A DNA stretch of 64,000 nt. It comes from Dendrophyllia cribrosa (taxonomy: Eukaryota; Cnidaria; Anthozoa; Scleractinia; Dendrophylliidae). Positions 35,182-45,679 of this stretch are shown piece after piece. How positions within the stretch are numbered: the first letter of the stretch is position 1; the number at the start of each line of letters is the position of its first letter. Below the pieces are notes generated by a model that saw only the letters and a list, made by a program, of their open reading frames with translations, was not told the DNA's origin and did not search any database. A program made the translations under genes and the position numbers. The DNA lies in the NCBI GenBank assembly GCA_024195265.1, contig JAJLRJ010000005.1, positions 14,513,036 through 14,577,035 of the forward strand. The letters run 5' to 3'.

Positions 35182-35217
<36 letters not shown>
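34775..35217 (+). pseudogene. Second LINE 3' end with (ATT)n tail, frameshifted
   Basis: The first frame has ALYGMAPSYIIDLI, RNSLRSNEG and KKSFGDK. One frame over, from about 34924, it continues FSVAAPTLWNALPASLRSIK and STFKSNLKTHLFTLAF. Together these are the standard C-terminus of L2/CR1-like ORF2, broken by one frameshift. The 3' UTR has AATGCGCTTTTGATCATTAC, AAGCGCACTATAAATTAATA and an (ATT)n tail (about 35187-35216). Confidence 0.82.
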
Positions 35218-35220
35218 GTG

Positions 35221-35545
35221 GATAAATGCATGATCAATTGTTTCCAAGTACATAAAGCAGAAAGAGCATGTAGGAGACTCAACGATCTTGAAACGGAATA
35301 GGTCTCTATTTAGATAAAGGCAATTGTTCAGAATTCTATATTGCAAAAATCTTGTGTAAGGATCGATTGACATATTATAAATTCTGCGATAGACAGAGTT
35401 CCAGTCAATTTGGCTGTCGATCCGTTTAAGAAGATGAGCTTGAGCAGTGGGCTTTTTTAACCTCGATCATTGTAACTTCCCTTGAAAGATTCGGGACTAG
35501 TTTGTTAAATCTACTCACTGCACGTCTGTTTATTTTGTCTACATA
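35221..35545 (-). pseudogene. Third LINE fragment, opposite strand
   Basis: On the - strand the frame reads NMSIDPYTRFLQYRILNNCL then YLNRDLFRFK and SPTCSFCFMYLETIDHAFIH. This is the zinc-knuckle-like CxFC...ET..H segment near the C-terminus of LINE ORF2. It ends against the (ATT)n tail of the previous LINE, tail to tail. Confidence 0.72.
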
Positions 35546-35558
35546 GACATAAAAGCCC

Positions 35559-36491
35559 ATGGATACCTCAAACTATAAGGTTGATCTCGCTGCACATGGA
35601 GAGAATTGCCTAGATTTGAATTGTGTCCTGCCAGTGTGCGTAAATTGGAAAATGGCTAACAGTCAGCAGAAACCAAAACCGAAAAACAAGCGAAACTGGA
35701 ATACCAGCGAAGGTGACCGTGACAGAAATGATGGAAAGCTCCAAAGAAGTGAAACTTCCAGAAAACTGAGACCTCAAACCCAATCACATTCCAGTGGAAA
35801 TCATGACTACGAAACGTTGAAAAAATTGCTGGACGATCTGGAAGATCTGGACGATTTGATCCAAAGTGGTCAAGGCGAATTTCATCCTTTAGAGCCTGCC
35901 ACACGGAAAACTAATCAACTTCTCAATCATTCAATGCAGAACAATCTTCACTATTTTCCCCCTGATGCTGCGTCATGGAACCAGCCAGCAAACCAACAGC
36001 CCGCATCTGATGCCTTTAGTGAGGGGAAGGATCGTCCGACTACACACAACAGATATGAGAACAGCTCTGCATTTCCATTTCTCTCTGACGACTCCGCCGC
36101 GCGCTATAATGAGCAAGACTTTCTTCAACTTGACCCGGAGCAGTTTACTCCCATGGCTCCATACCTAGAGAATACCACATCTAATGGTGCAAGGTTCGTT
36201 GGTCAAAACAGTAATGGAAGAATTCCATCGCCTGCCACTGCTATCAAAAATATTGTATTCAGTTTACAAGAATCTGGTGCGCAACTTCGTGGAAAGAAGA
36301 GCTGTAAAAAAGAACAACCTACGGAGCCCAGCAAATCCAACAGATTGTTTGGAATTCTATCAGAGATACTGCAAATATTTGAAGACCCCATGTCCTTAGA
36401 TCTTGAGGCATTTTACGTGCAAGTACTTCAAAAGGCGCTAACAGACATCAAGGAGGTAACTTGCTGCCTTTATCCGAAAACATCGCACTAA
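35559..36491 (+). CDS. Uncharacterised 310-codon ORF beginning with a partial TAZ-type zinc finger
   Basis: The frame opens at the ATG at 35559 and ends TAA. Residues 13-27 read AHGENCLDLNCVLPVC, then VNWK. The H-x3-C-x4-C-x4-C spacing and the (V/L)P.C.N.K ending match the last zinc site of CBP/p300 TAZ domains, which bind activation domains of transcription factors. The earlier zinc sites of a TAZ domain are missing. The rest is disordered, Ser/Asn/Gln-rich and acidic (EDLDDL near residue 98), with a helical-looking C-terminus (NRLFGILSEILQIFEDP). A good 3' splice site (TCTGTTTATTTTGTCTACAG-like, ending about 35546) lies just upstream but leads into an in-frame TAA, so the ATG would be the first codon of this exon. 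A donor GAG|GTAACT is at 36454. It could be a truncated gene, an alternative exon or a retro-fragment. LINE relics lie on both sides. Confidence 0.5.
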   Translation: MDTSNYKVDLAAHGENCLDLNCVLPVCVNWKMANSQQKPKPKNKRNWNTSEGDRDRNDGKLQRSETSRKLRPQTQSHSSGNHDYETLKKLLDDLEDLDDLIQSGQGEFHPLEPATRKTNQLLNHSMQNNLHYFPPDAASWNQPANQQPASDAFSEGKDRPTTHNRYENSSAFPFLSDDSAARYNEQDFLQLDPEQFTPMAPYLENTTSNGARFVGQNSNGRIPSPATAIKNIVFSLQESGAQLRGKKSCKKEQPTEPSKSNRLFGILSEILQIFEDPMSLDLEAFYVQVLQKALTDIKEVTCCLYPKTSH

Positions 36492-36561
36492 AGAGGGTTT
36501 AATACTGGATGGGGGAACTAGTGGAGTGAAACTACGCTTCGGAACACTCCGAAAACTCCGA

Positions 36562-36602
36562 GTGATTGATTGATTGGTTGATTGATTGATTGATTTGTTT
36601 CA
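36562..36602. repeat. (GATT)n microsatellite
   Basis: GATTGATTGATTGGTTGATT and further GATT units; simple repeat. Confidence 0.9.
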
Positions 36603-36609
36603 GTTTTAC

Positions 36610-37062
36610 TTCTATCAATACTAGCAAGGCAGACCTTAATATCCACATCGAATGCTTCTTCTAAAGAGATGTCACAAAAGACGCTATATCTCCTTTGAAC
36701 TGAGTATTTACGATCTTTTAGAAAAGTCTGCTGATAGAAAGCTTAAAACTAAGATCAGCAAGGACAAATACCATCCATTATATTCCATGTTATCCACTGT
36801 AAATAATTCATCTCGTGAGCTTCGTAGGAAAACCTTTCATCTTCCGTTAGTTAAAACTGAGCAAATTGCTTTGTAAATAGGCTGTGTTTTAATTATAACT
36901 TAGCTGTATGATTCAATTTAAATTGTAATATAAATATAATATTTTTATTTTTTACCATCTTAATTGTGTGTATCCCCCAGATCTGAATTTGCTAATTGGT
37001 GATGTTTGTAACTTTTGATATGTCTTTTATCGAATGAATAAAGATTATTATTATTATACCTC
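36610..37062 (+). pseudogene. Fourth LINE 3' end
   Basis: The short frame has YHPLYSML...SRELRRKTFHLP and VKTEQIAL, resembling the (H)PL...LR.K..F..P...T.R...S ending of LINE ORF2. It is followed by about 180 bp of AT-rich 3' UTR, GAATGAATAAAG and an (ATT)n tail at 37046-37059. Confidence 0.65.
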
Positions 37063-37086
37063 ATGTGTTCCCTTGTTACAACAAAT

Positions 37087-37335
37087 TGACGTTGAATTGT
37101 CGGAAGCGAAGTCGAAGTCCGCAGGAACCTTACGTTTTAGTGGAAATCAAAAAATCTGTGGGAGTCGCAATCGCAATCGGAAGCTCGAAGGAATCGAAAT
37201 CGGAAGGATCAGAAGTTTTCCTTTTTCTTCCGATTCCGCTTCTGCTTCCGTCACTTACTATCTGCTTCCACTAGATCGTAAAGTTCTTGCGATTTCGATT
37301 CCGCTTACGACTCCGATTACATCGCTAGTGGGAGC
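37087..37335. repeat. Inverted GAAGCGAAGTCG / CGGAATC repeat
   Basis: GGAAGCGAAGTCGAAGTC near 37100 and CGATTCCGCTTACGACTCCG near 37296 are inverted low-complexity arms built from GGAATCGGAAGC words. Probably a degenerate MITE. Confidence 0.45.
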
Positions 37336-37767
37336 CAAGCTTAAATAAGACGGGCCTGCTGTCAGGCCAAGGTTTCCTTACTAAATTACTGTTTTACTAA
37401 GCATCTTGAATGCTTTTAACCTTTTTTTCAGTTAAAATAATCGTTATTTAAATCAAATAACTATAAATGGTTGTTTCAAACTTAAAGCTGAATTACAGTC
37501 TGTACTGCGCAATCTCGGGGTTTGATTTCATTTTTTGTTTTGAATTTGTTGATATGTTACACTTCAGTAATGAAGTAAATGGGAGTAAACCGTCCGTCCG
37601 CCATTACGGCCGTTGTGTTTACGACTGCTCGATCAGCTGAAACGTCGGTTTGGGAAAACTTTGGGGTTCTTTTACTTATTATTATTGTTTGGCTACATGT
37701 AGGATATCTGACCATGGTGAATAGGTTGATGTTAACTATTTCAAATGTCCTTTTAAATAAGGTTTTA

Positions 37768-38050
37768 TAGAGCAGTTTTCAATTGAGTGTGATAAAACCA
37801 AAACCAATTAATTACTGACCAATCACAGCAGTCGTAAACAATCCAATGAACCAATCAGAGCTCAAACCAATTACATGTCGGCAGCGCCAAGCGCGGGAAA
37901 ACGCGTGCGAGCAAGTCACGATTGGTTTTGGTTTTACTTCTGATTGGTCGAGAAAGTGGCGCGAGATTTTTTAGCCACTCACAAAGCGTAGCAATGAAAC
38001 ACCAAAGCAATTGGGTAATTACTTTTCACACTCAATCGAAAACTGCTCTA
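37768..38050. mobile_element. MITE family 2, intact copy
   Basis: It runs TAGAGCAGTTTTCAATTGAG to its inversion ...TCGAAAACTGCTCTA, 283 bp. It contains several ATTGG/CCAAT motifs and AGCGCGGGAAAACGCGTGCG. Confidence 0.93.
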
Positions 38051-38267
38051 ACCCACTGGATAAATGATTGTGGTAACCTCTGTTTTGGCAGAAAACAGAC
38101 TACAATAACTACGAAAAGAAGGTTGTTGTAAACGCTTTTAATGGTTATTCTATTTTTTAAGCCATGACCTAAATATAATAGATGGTATCAAGAGAAAATA
38201 ATTATAATCTCTTGATGGTATATAATAATTGCGCAACAAGGTTCAGTTAACGTTTTAACTAGCTAGA

Positions 38268-38553
38268 TAGAGCAGTTTTCAATTGAGTGTCGAAAGTAAT
38301 TACACAATTGCTTGGGTTTTGCATTGCTACGCTTTGTGATTGGCTAAAAAATCTCGCGCCACTTTCTCGACCAATCAGAAGTAAAACCAAAACCAATCGT
38401 GACTTGCTCGCACGCGTTTTCCCGCGCTTGGCGCCGCCGACATGTAATTGCTTCGAGCTCTGATTGGTTCATTGGATTGTTTACGACTGCTGTGATTGGT
38501 CAGAGTAATTACTTTGGTTTTGGTTTTACGACACTCAATTGAAAACTGCTCTA
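38268..38553. mobile_element. MITE family 2, intact copy in inverse orientation, flanked by 49-bp direct repeats
   Basis: The same termini and internal order as 37768-38050, inverted. A 49-bp direct repeat (TATAATAATTGCGCAACAAG...CTAGCTAGATA) lies at 38221-38269 and 38552-38600, overlapping the element ends by 2 bp each. This is much longer than the TA seen for the copy at 23836. Confidence 0.93.
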
Positions 38554-38602
38554 TAATAATTGCGCAACAAGGTTCAGTTAACGTTTTAACTAGCTAGATA
38601 TA

Positions 38603-38762
38603 CATGAAGTGCTGTTTTAGAGCCTTAATTTACGCAGTCATTTTTAAAATTTTATCCCAGCTGGCCAATTTTTATGAAATAAGTACCTACCAATTTCATA
38701 AAAAATAATCGCTAGAATAAAATAACTGCGCAAATAAGGCTCGAAAACAGCATTACATGCAT
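38603..38762. repeat. Imperfect long palindrome
   Basis: ATGAAGTGCTGTTTTAGAGC at the left pairs with GCTCGAAAACAGCATTACAT at the right. TTACGCAGTCATTTT and AAAATAACTGCGCAA also pair. Probably an old MITE. Confidence 0.75.
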
Positions 38763-40029
38763 TTCGATCAAAACTCTCAGCACTAAGTATCAACTTGCTT
38801 TTTTGAAAAGAAAACTAAAGCAGAATTTCGTTATTGATTAGAATAGAATATTTTTGCCAAGCACAACATTAAATTTGCGAAAAATCGCTATCTCAAGACA
38901 GTTCTTTCAGCTCTCACTATCAACGATTATCTCTTTTAAGAAATAATGTTTGCTAGACTGACTATATGTTGAAAGATCTTGTCTTAAAAGTCTTTATTTT
39001 TGATAAACAGAAATGTTACTAGATTTTACAAAGTTATATTGTGTCGCTGTTTTGGGGGCTTAAAGTTCATCCTGATATTTCATAACTGTAAATTAGGGTA
39101 GCAATGCAATTTTTAGGTTTATTGCACAGAGCTATCTTTGCTCTTATCAAAAAAGACTTAATTGGCCCTCTATATAGTAAAGTAAATTTGGCACTGTTGC
39201 CACAAGATAAGTGATTGCGCAATCAGGGACCTGTGTTTATAGGAGCAGTATTCTTTCTGGATTAAACAATTGCCTTCTTTTTAATTTCTAGTGTGATAGA
39301 CTACTTTTTGCAGTTTAATTTGATATATAGATCATTGGTATTTCTTTCAAAGCTTGCGAGATCACTTTGTTCATAAAATGTATACAAATGAAGGTAGGCT
39401 GGCCCCTTAAATGACTAAAGAAATATTTTCAAAATTAACTAGGCATTCGTATTCTTAGGGTGAAACCATTATCTTCAATGAATCGAAATAAAACGCGTTA
39501 TACAGTGGCAGCGTATTTGCATAAATAAAAATTAAACAAATTACATGGTTACCATGGTTACTTAGTTCCTTTAGTTCCAATAGGGCCAGAAAAAAATTAC
39601 ATGCACTATTCTAGAAAATTCTCTTGCTGTAAGACTACGTAAAAATCAGATCTCCTCATTCAAAACAACATTTGAAGACAAACTTAAAATGGGTTTGCCT
39701 TGCTTTTGTGAAGGACTGATGATTAAATCTTGTGAGACTCCATCATATCTGCATATCTAGCAACTGTTGCTGATTCATTCTTCAGAGATTCTTACTAGTC
39801 TTGGTTAGACTTCTGAAAATAAACGAAATTGTATTGAGTTGTTTATTTTATTACATTATATTTAAATATAAGTTCCTTAAAAGGAACTTTATTGGACATA
39901 AAGAAATAAGTAAATCAGCTTATAACAGAAAAGGTGTTAAGTAGTATTGCTTTAAAATAACAAGTCTGGATTCAAACAACAATTCAGCAAATCATACAAC
40001 TGCAGCTACCAAAGGCAACATCACGCTCT
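38763..40029. other. No gene supported; one short open frame at 39605-39760
   Basis: AT-rich DNA. A 51-codon frame at 39605-39760 (+) includes ENSLAVRLRKNQISSFKTTF and LKMGLPCFCEGL. The SFK...L(K) ending loosely resembles LINE tails but is not diagnostic. Confidence 0.35.
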
Positions 40030-40262
40030 GGCTACACTTTTTATCATTGTTTTATAACATTTGTTGGTTCATCAATGTTAGAACGTGTAGCCGGCATGTT
40101 AGATGATGTTTGACTAACACTTTTTGTTGGAAGAAGTGTTTGATCGAAATCAAGACATTCTTCCGACAAAAAATGTTAGTTCAAACATCATCTAACATGC
40201 CGGCTACACGTTCTAACATTGTTGAACCAACAAATGTTATATAACAATGTTAGAACACACAG
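40030..40262. mobile_element. MITE related to 21609-22024, copy 2
   Basis: GGCTACACTTTTTATCATTG, the paired inner AACGTGTAGCCGGCATGTTA / TAACATGCCGGCTACACGTT and the paired AGAAGTGTTTGATC / GACATTCTTCC hairpin match the copy at 21609. Immediately after it, 40298-40362 is a small cluster of ATATCGGCTGA palindromes. Confidence 0.85.
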
Positions 40263-40732
40263 GGTATTAATTAAAGGGACAGTGTCCCGCAGTAATATAT
40301 CGGCTGAAATAACGATATATCGATATATCAGCCGATATATCGTCCTGGCTGAAATATCGTGTTTTCATTCATGATAATGACCACTAGCTTGCTTTAAGCT
40401 TGCTTTATTATCAAAGCAAAAAAAAAAAAATTAATGAGAAAAAAAAAAGTCTAAAAGAGGGAAAATTCCATAAGAATGGAACGAATTTAAATCTGATGAA
40501 CCGTAATCCACTTCCATCTTTGCACTTTATCTTCAAACTGCTGCTTTTGTTTTGCTCTACAGAATCTCTTTATCCAATTTAGTTGTATACTTGGTCGCAT
40601 TATAGGCGATATAACATGGAATTAGCTCACAGGGAGCATAGGAGCCAAATTTGACCTTTACGCGTTCGATCTTTATGCTTAATACGCTCGCTGTGTCTGG
40701 CGTTATTCGATCTGTTGTTTTCGAGTTTTTGC

Positions 40733-40929
40733 CCCAGCGGGACCCCAAGCGTAATCGGCGCTTTCCGGTCGAACGACCGGAAAACGTAACCGAGCGAGGC
40801 ACGAAGTGCCGAGAAGAAAAAGAGACATTGTCTCTCTTCTTGCTGCGTAACGATTTTGTGGTGCCCACCGTCAGCAGTCTGCGGTTACCCCGACGGAAAG
40901 CTCCGATTACGCTTGGGGTCCCGCTGGGG
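40733..40929. mobile_element. MITE (CAGCGGGACCCCAAGCGTAA)
   Basis: CAGCGGGACCCCAAGCGTAA then TCGGCGCTTTCCG at the left; CGGAAAGCTCCGA then TTACGCTTGGGGTCCCGCTG at the right. TIRs of about 33 bp with a GC-rich interior. Confidence 0.9.
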
Positions 40930-40989
40930 TGAAAAACAGGCTCCTCTGCTCCTTGTGATTAGCTAGGAGGAATTTTGTTATTTCGGCGG

Positions 40990-41181
40990 GGCAGTGTCCC
41001 AGGGGCGTATCTAGGGGAGGGGGTCCTGAGGTGCTGGTGATCCCCCTTTATAAGATAATTTTAGTAAAGCACAGTGTGAATGTCGACATAACAATCTGGT
41101 AAGTACCCTGGGTGTGACACAGTGTGACCCCCCCCCCCCCCCCCCCCCCCCTCCCTTTGAAAAATTCTAGCTACGCCCATG
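40990..41181. mobile_element. Short element with GGGGCGTATCTAG / CTAGCTACGCCC ends and poly-C
   Basis: CAGGGGCGTATCTAGGGG at the left and CTAGCTACGCCCATG at the right are imperfect inversions. A C run at about 41129-41151 lies inside. This fits hAT-type non-autonomous elements, but no clear 8-bp duplication is visible. Confidence 0.6.
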
Positions 41182-41489
41182 TGTCTCTTTCAAGAACATC
41201 TAGATCCAAACGCAGAACTGCGCTGCCTAAAAGGAATCGATAACGGTCGCTGCCTTTGCAAACAAGTAAGCAAACACGGCTGCGAGCGATTAATTTTTTT
41301 CCCGCAGGCATAGAGATGCGAGAAGAGAACCAGTACTGACGCACGATGAAAATAGACTCAAATATAGGCGCGAGGCAGATATTTTTCGCGCAAGCTCGCG
41401 TGTTGCCTTCTCGCTTCAGTATTGATTTGTGGAATGAAATCCAGTCCTGTGTTCTTTTGTATCATTCGTTTCTCGTTATAATCTACCAA

Positions 41490-41668
41490 CCAAATCAAGC
41501 GCGGGAAAACGCGTGCGACCAAGTCATGATTGGTTTTGGTTTTACCTTCGATTGGTCGTGCAAGAGGTTTTAGCCAATCACAAACTTAAGAGTATTAGTC
41601 ATACAAAATTAAAGTAATCGCGGAGAGTACTTTCGACACTCAATTGTCTCAATTGAAAACCGCTCTTA
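41490..41668. mobile_element. MITE family 2, 5'-truncated fragment
   Basis: CAAGCGCGGGAAAACGCGTG, CATGATTGGTTTTGGTTTTA and TTTCGACACTCAATTG then AAAACCGCTCTTA, the right-hand part of the family. A further piece of the same end is at 42417-42474. Confidence 0.85.
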
Positions 41669-41996
41669 ACATGAGCATGAGTACATGAGCATGGACACAC
41701 TTTCAAAGGAATGTCATGTAAATAAAAATTTCATTCATAAACTTATATTAACCTTATTACAAGCACTTAAATGTCTCAAGCGTCAAGCTTAAAAGGTTTT
41801 GTGAATTGAAATTTAAAGGAGCTGCCGGTCATGGGAATGTTGACATTCTTGTATCAAAACTGCTTAATACCTCTGTTAGACAAAAAAATTATAGGACACT
41901 GAAAAGAACATATCAAGTGAATTTTCGAAGAGAGAATCAAGCATAATCAGAGTTTTGGCGAGTTTTCCAAGACACAAGCGATAAACCAGGAGCCCA

Positions 41997-42346
41997 CTAC
42001 CAGGAGTGTGCAACTCCCGTACTAAGCCTATGTCACGGCGTTTTCACAGACGAATTTATTTTTAGACTATATTTTCCCGCGAAAAAGGGCAGTTCCGGTC
42101 CACATCAGTAATATGATCCATGAAATAAGAAAATAATGGCGGCCTTAAGCGGGTATATGTCGACAGAATAAAAATACACTAATCCCATCTCTATTCCGCT
42201 GTATTTCAGCATTCAGATTGGTCATCGAGGCTCTGCGAGTCTGCGGGAGTCTGATTATTCGCGGTAAATTCAAATCTAAAAATAAATTCGTCTGAGTAAA
42301 CACCATGACGGGAATATAGGGCAGTTGCACGCTCCTAGTAATGGGT
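41997..42346. mobile_element. Inverted-repeat element, about 350 bp
   Basis: Outer ends ACTACCAGGAGTGTGCAACT and GTTGCACGCTCCTAGTAAT are inverted. The inner ACAGACGAATTTATTTTTAG / CTAAAAATAAATTCGTCTG pair is nearly perfect. Confidence 0.8.
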
Positions 42347-42539
42347 TCCTGAATAAACTTGAAAAAACTAGCCGAATTTTTTAAAGTTGCAAAACATTTC
42401 CATTTTGGCCATCTGCAATGCAAAACCAAAGCAATTGTGTAATTACTTGCGATACTCAATTAAAAACTGCTCTAAACAAAACTGGACCATTATTTCTAAA
42501 ACTGAGTTCCCACTGATAATTATAAAGATGTATTTTTTT

Positions 42540-42972
42540 ATTGGCTTTTTAAAGGAGCTATGTCATGGTGATTTTGAGGTTTTCGGGTCAAAACCCTCGC
42601 GAATTAAAACTAAGTACCTTTGTCGTACACGAAATGCTTAAAGAACACCAACAGGAAGATATCAAGTGAATTTTAGCAGAGAAAATAAACCATAATCGCC
42701 GGGAGTTTTAGCGAATTTTCTAAGACACAAGCGATAAACTTGAAAAAAATGTCCCAATTTTTTCAAGATGCAATCCATTTCCATCCTGGTCATCTGCAGC
42801 CCAAGACACTTATTTTTACTTTTAGAGCACTAGAAGAATAATTTTAAACAAAACTGGATTCTTATTTTTGGAATGTCACTGATATAAAGATGTATTTTGG
42901 CTTTTTAAAGTAACGCTAAAAATGGTGACAGAGCCCCTTTAAAGTAACACTAAAAATGGTGACATAGCCCGT
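42540..42972. mobile_element. Repeat element with TTTAAAGGAGCTATGTCATG ends
   Basis: TTAAAGGAGCTATGTCATGG near 42551 is mirrored by GTGACAGAGCCCCTTTAAAG near 42925, followed by a short tandem copy (AGTAACACTAAAAATGGTGA) to 42970. A related piece is at 41815-42010 (TTTAAAGGAGCTGCCGGTCA ... GACACAAGCGATAAAC). Confidence 0.65.
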
Positions 42973-43448
42973 TAAAGCCCCCCCCGGGGGGGGGGGGGAG
43001 TACTCTGCAAATGTTTGGGTGGGGTGTGTCGCTGGGACTCTGAGACCCTTAGCCTATACTAGACCATTTTAGCCGCTTTTTGCAACCCTATTCTAGACTA
43101 AACACCAAAAAACCTTACCCTATCCTAGACCTATTCCAGACTCGCTATTTTCCAGAAACTCGTTCACTATCACAGTTATTAGTTAACAGGGGTCAGTGAA
43201 AATGCCGTACTGCCCGCCGTACCGATTTTTAAATGCCATTTGCCAGTAAACCTTGTCTAGACTTAATTTCTTCGCGCAACTGATCCGTTTCGTGGAAAAT
43301 GATACCCTATTCTAGACCAAAAATCTCTGATGACTATACCCTATCCCAGACTAAACTGCCTGAAAAGCATACCCTTCACAGCGGCACATACCTATATAGC
43401 TCATATATGGGAGTACCCCCCCCCCCCCCCCCCCCCCCCGGGGGGCTT
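42973..43448. mobile_element. Element with poly-C/poly-G ends in the 3' flank of the IL-17-like gene
   Basis: AAAGCCCCCCCCGGGGG-type ends at 42973 are inverted at 43419-43448 (C run, then GGGGGGGCTT). GGAGTACTC / GGGAGTACCCC lie next to the runs. The interior holds repeated CCCTATTCTAGAC / CCCTATCCTAGAC words. The right half matches 29964-30235 in inverse orientation. It sits 68 bp beyond the stop codon of the gene at 43517. Confidence 0.78.
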
Positions 43449-43516
43449 AAAGCATTTGCCATCAAAATGTACATTTTAAACCACAGTTATTTTGTTGTCA
43501 ACATACCTACATTCTT

Positions 43517-44797
43517 TTAAGATTTGACTTTCACATACGCTACTGGTAATGTACGTTCCTTCCGCGCCCATGTACAAATAGACTCTCTTGTTGTTTGGGT
43601 GCAGCTGTCAAGGATCAAAGAATTGTGAGAATACAACACTTGTCGACAGTCAAAAGGACATCCGGGGCATTGAGCTTTGGGCAGAAACCTGGGAATTCTG
43701 TTATCGTCTTCGTCTATAGACCAAAACCACGGGCAATATGAAGAACCCTTTTTGACACCGGGATCAATTCCGCCGTTGTTGGAAGGATGCAAGCCGTTTT
43801 CCACAATCAGGTATTGATTTTGTAACCGATGTAAGCATTGATTATCAGTGAGGTTACGTGGTTGATTTCGGCGCTGTCTTATACGGCCGCAAGAAACTGG
43901 AACTGACATTATACCACTCACGATGACTATCACAATAACCAAGGTTTCAAACTGAAGAAACAAGACAAGTCGACAATTAATTGCAGTTATTGCAAAAACT
44001 GTACTGTAAAACTAGTATTGATCACAGATTGAAAGTGTGCGTTCGATGCCAAAGGGGTCGAGGAGAGCTAAAACTAAAACTGATTACATGCAACAGTGGT
44101 TATACATTATGAGTTTGTTGGAGTGATCGTGCATTCTTTGTTTAGCCTTTCGATGTCTTACTGTATACTGTAGTTTATTATTTTCAAACGTGTCACAGTT
44201 TTCCTTGTTGTAAGTCAATGGTTACTTTTTATGTATAGCGCCGAATAATAATTCTTGTCATTCGCCATAATCTAACTTGATGTTCGACGAGACTAAAAGC
44301 AACCAATTTTACTAAAACGTTATACTTTGTCGCCAGTTCACAAATTTAACTCGGCCCGCGGAGAAGCTCAATTCGTATTTAACTGGAATTTTTCGACCAT
44401 TGAAAGTTTCAAACACAGAAACTTCAAACACAGAAAACAAGGATATTGTTAGCTTTTAATTATTAAAAGACTTGCCGATTTTTAAACTAAAATGAACGGA
44501 ACTTGCAACTGATTTACCTTCTGTTTCCCCAACAGAATACCGTTCTCTTAGAACCTTATTTCTCCTATATCAAGCCACGTATTATTCATTACTAATTCTA
44601 TATTGAATATTCGGTACCGGTTTGTACGTGAGCGATCTTGGCCTCGGCCGTATAAATGAAAGGTTTTGACAATTTACGACTTGAAACTTGAACAACGTGT
44701 TGAGTTTTCACAAAATAATGTTCATTTACAAAGCAAACAAAACTAAGAACGGTTCAGTTATCCTTACCTTTGATATAGTTTGAACTTGACGAACCAT
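43517..44797 (-). CDS. IL-17-like secreted cytokine, gene A (two coding exons)
   Basis: Exon 1 is 44797-44768 (10 codons from ATG, donor AAG|GTAAGG). Exon 2 is 43951-43517 (acceptor TTGTTTCTTCAG, stop TAA). The junction is in phase 0 and gives a 154-residue product. Residues 1-30 are a signal peptide (core TLVIVIVIVSGIM at 13-25) that only exists after splicing. RQRR at 35-38 is a furin consensus, and NLT at 43 is a possible glycan site. Cysteines are at 31, 49, 83, 105, 108, 112, 127 and 136. CPWFWSIDEDDNRIP at 83-97 plus A.C at 103-105 is the PW...(N/D)..R.P....A.C signature of IL-17 cystine-knot cytokines, which signal through IL-17 receptors to TRAF/NF-kB or MAPK. Its paralogue is at 58957. 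The 3' flank carries a transposon 68 bp past the stop, and the AATAAA present in gene B is AATGTA here. Family is confident; no one-to-one orthology with a vertebrate IL-17 is claimed. Confidence 0.85.
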
Positions 44798-44972
44798 TTC
44801 CAACGAAGAGTGTTTTGTTTTTCAGTTGTTGTACAGTTTTCTCTATAAAGTTCTCTTTCAATTCTATGTTTTCGTTCTTCTTTTTCTTGTTCGTTCTCTC
44901 CTTGTCGCTAGAACCTGGACCTCTTTGGTAATAGTTGCAAACTTCTGCTTTGAAAGTCGCTGGTGCGTCCGA

Positions 44973-44980
44973 CTTAAATA
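44973..44980 (-). promoter_or_regulatory. Candidate TATA box, IL-17-like gene A
   Basis: TATTTAAG on the - strand lies about 175 bp upstream of the ATG. The surrounding block (CTTCTGCTTTGAAAGTCGCT, GTGCGTC, GACTTAAATACATTTTGTG on the + strand) is the best conserved upstream stretch between the two copies (compare 60235-60285). Confidence 0.35.
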
Positions 44981-45679
44981 CATTTTGTGTCAGCTAAATT
45001 CGCACTGAATTAATTCCACCTACATATTTCATGTATCCCGCTTTCTAAGAACAATTCCGAAATATAACACATCGATGCAGTAAAACGTGAAATGAGTTCC
45101 ATTCTTATGACAAAATAGTCTATTTTCTGTAAATTAAAAACGGAGATTAATTCTCCACGCTCTAACGGATACCCCGCCTCACGGCACCGTCGACCAACGC
45201 GGCCAATTCACGCGTGCTTATTCTGTGTATATTTCCGGTTTCTATCAAAGGCACTTGGAATCTTTTATTCAGGGTTTTAGATTTCTAAGAAGGTGCAAAG
45301 TGAATTGCACTAAATTCTCTTAAGTGTATGATAACAAAATATTTATTTTTCTTTGAGAGAAGAAGAGAAGTCAACGGCATTTAATAAGTTTGTTTTCCGC
45401 AAGTAACTCGTTTCCTCTTCTTGTAAATTCGTACAATATCAGAATTTCACTTGTTTTTTTTTTTTGTGTGTGTGTGTTTGTTTGTAACTTGTCAACATCC
45501 CGTGTGCTAAAAAAATGCGGAACTTTGGGGCACGCTGTCTTCATCTGTTCATTCTTCTGTAAATCCGATCTGATTTCTGGCTCTGTTACGTTATGCCTAC
45601 TTTTTGTTGATGCAAAGAGGACACTTGACGAACAATCGCGACTTAAATTTAGACCAAAAGAGAAATTCAAAACAATATT

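Noticed and set aside
44826..45008. Short hydrophobic + strand frame upstream of IL-17-like gene A, echoed at 60085-60327
   Set aside because: The similarity reflects duplication of the whole 5' flank. The two translations diverge by frameshifts, so it is not a conserved protein.
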